Source of the DNA: Bacteriovoracaceae bacterium UBA6144
Lineage (GTDB): Bacteria; Bdellovibrionota; Bacteriovoracia; Bacteriovoracales; Bacteriovoracaceae
DNA: 31,159 nucleotides
Direction of reading: 5' to 3'
NCBI GenBank assembly: GCA_002435705.1
Contig: DIVA01000042.1
Location: forward strand, 1-31,159
This document shows, in pieces, positions 30,214 through 31,159 of this stretch; position 1 is the first letter of the stretch, and every line of letters starts with the position of its first letter. A program made the position numbers and the translations under genes. Under the pieces are notes generated by a model. The model did not search any database, was not told where the DNA came from, and saw only the letters and a program-made list of their open reading frames with translations.

Positions 30214-31159
30214 ATGTTGAATGCAATTATTAAATTGGCATTACGCCAGCGTCTCGTTGTGCTTGGTGGCAGTGTTCTCTTGTTGGTGCTTGGAACATGG
30301 CAGGCGCTAAATCTGCCGGTGGATGTTTTCCCTGATCTCAATCGCCCCGTCGTAACAGTCATGACCGAAGCGACTGGTCTTGCACCTGAAGAAGTAGAAG
30401 TGCAAGTGACAATTCCCATTGAGAGTGTGTTGAATGGGCTGCCTGGACTCGTCCGTCTTCGCTCGTCAAATAGTGCGGGGATTTCTATCGTCTACGCGGA
30501 GTTTGACTGGGGAACTGATATCTATAAAAATCGCCAAATCGTGGCGGAGAGATTGGAGCTTGCCAAAGAAAAACTTCCTCAAGGCAGCTCACCGGTCATG
30601 ACTCCAAGCTCGTCAGTGATGGGGGAGATCATGTTCATAGCTCTTACCTCACCTGATGAATCTATTGACCCCATGGAACTTCGGACGGTGGCTGACTGGA
30701 CCATCAGGCCTCGTTTGCTTTCAATTCCAGGTGTCAGTCAGGTGGTAACTATCGGTGGAGATCTCAAGCAATACCAAATTCTTGTATCATCAGAGAAAAT
30801 GCAGCGAGTGGGTCTTACGGTTGAAGATCTTAAGCATTCATTAGCGGAAATCGGTCTCAACACTTCGGGCGGGTTCATCGACATCGGCACAAAAGAATAC
30901 CTCATCCGAACCCTTGGGCGAGTTGAGACCATTGATCATATCAAAGAAGCCTACGTGGGTACTCATTTGGGTAATCCCGTTTCAGTCAAAGATATTGCCG
31001 AGGTAAAAATAGGGGCTTTCTTTAAACGCGGCAACGGCTCCGTTAATGCCAAGAGAGCCGTGGTGATGTCGATACAAAAGCAGCCTACTAGTGAAACAAC
31101 TTCCCTGACGGAAAGGATTGAACACGAACTTTCGCTTTTAAGACTGACGCTTCCGAAAG
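30214..31159 (+). CDS. Heavy-metal efflux RND transporter, CusA/CzcA type (C-terminus outside window)
   Basis: The first 315 codons of an inner-membrane RND pump, normally about 1030 residues. The N-terminus shows the first membrane helix (LVVLGGSVLLLVLGTWQAL) and then the conserved LPVDVFPDLNRPVVTVMTEATGLAPEEVEVQVTIPIE (the Glu-rich start of the porter domain). LNGLPGLVRLRSSNSAGIS, FDWGTDIYKNRQIVAERL and LLSIPGVSQVVTIGGDLKQYQI also match the CusA/CzcA (HME) subfamily. It starts at 30214 with AGGA seven bases upstream. The adaptor (CusB-like) and outer-membrane (CusC-like) genes do not precede it, so they must lie downstream or elsewhere. Metal specificity cannot be read from this part. Confidence 0.92.
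   Translation, partial: MLNAIIKLALRQRLVVLGGSVLLLVLGTWQALNLPVDVFPDLNRPVVTVMTEATGLAPEEVEVQVTIPIESVLNGLPGLVRLRSSNSAGISIVYAEFDWGTDIYKNRQIVAERLELAKEKLPQGSSPVMTPSSSVMGEIMFIALTSPDESIDPMELRTVADWTIRPRLLSIPGVSQVVTIGGDLKQYQILVSSEKMQRVGLTVEDLKHSLAEIGLNTSGGFIDIGTKEYLIRTLGRVETIDHIKEAYVGTHLGNPVSVKDIAEVKIGAFFKRGNGSVNAKRAVVMSIQKQPTSETTSLTERIEHELSLLRLTLPK

Overview
The window reads as an ordinary stretch of chromosome from a flagellated, diderm, free-living bacterium with moderate G+C. It carries a flagellin, a heptosyltransferase-type GT9 enzyme, many exported or outer-membrane proteins, and housekeeping genes for replication, transcription and segregation. The sparse, lineage-specific exported proteins and the protein sequences suggest Bdellovibrionota (Bdellovibrio/Bacteriovorax-like) or a related former deltaproteobacterial group. 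That placement is inference from memory of family appearance, not from a search.

Layout. 1-5.6 kb: a truncated exported protein (-) faces a cNMP-domain protein and queC (+). An acidic protein and a nitroreductase (-) follow, then a secreted papain/C39-like peptidase paired with a GT9 glycosyltransferase (+), then a hicA-hicB module (-). 5.7-10.1 kb: a SWIM-SNF2 ATPase (-) diverges from a polytopic membrane protein (+). 10.1-14.9 kb: a leftward trmB-dnaG-rpoD block, tailed by a small exported protein whose start lies in a hairpin. 15.0-17.8 kb: flagellin, a DegT/DnrJ-type sugar aminotransferase and two small unknown proteins, all leftward. 17.9-20.4 kb: a leftward, translationally coupled nudix - barrel protein - barrel protein operon. 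20.5-26.5 kb: a tight rightward run of site-2-type metalloprotease, trpS, scpA, scpB, rluB and an RMD1/DUF155 protein. 26.5-27.9 kb: a small conserved-looking protein, initiator tRNA-fMet with a strong terminator, and a HEPN/MNT toxin-antitoxin pair. 27.9-31.2 kb (accessory): a start-less gene remnant, a TetR regulator divergent from an alpha/beta hydrolase around a palindromic operator, a His-rich exported protein, and the N-terminal part of a heavy-metal RND pump that leaves the window.

Functional threads. Housekeeping (dnaG, rpoD, trpS, scpAB, tRNA-fMet, trmB, queC, rluB) makes up about half the window. Cell-envelope functions make up much of the rest: GT9, flagellin and its possible modifying aminotransferase, barrel proteins, secreted peptidase, metal efflux. 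No prophage, insertion sequence, CRISPR array or obvious defence island is visible. The points most worth a second look are the ScpB with long acidic flanks, the RMD1 protein at the end of the scpAB operon, the nudix/barrel/barrel operon, the secreted peptidase-GT9 pair, the hairpin that holds the start of the gene after rpoD, and the paired leaderless-type promoters at 531-578.
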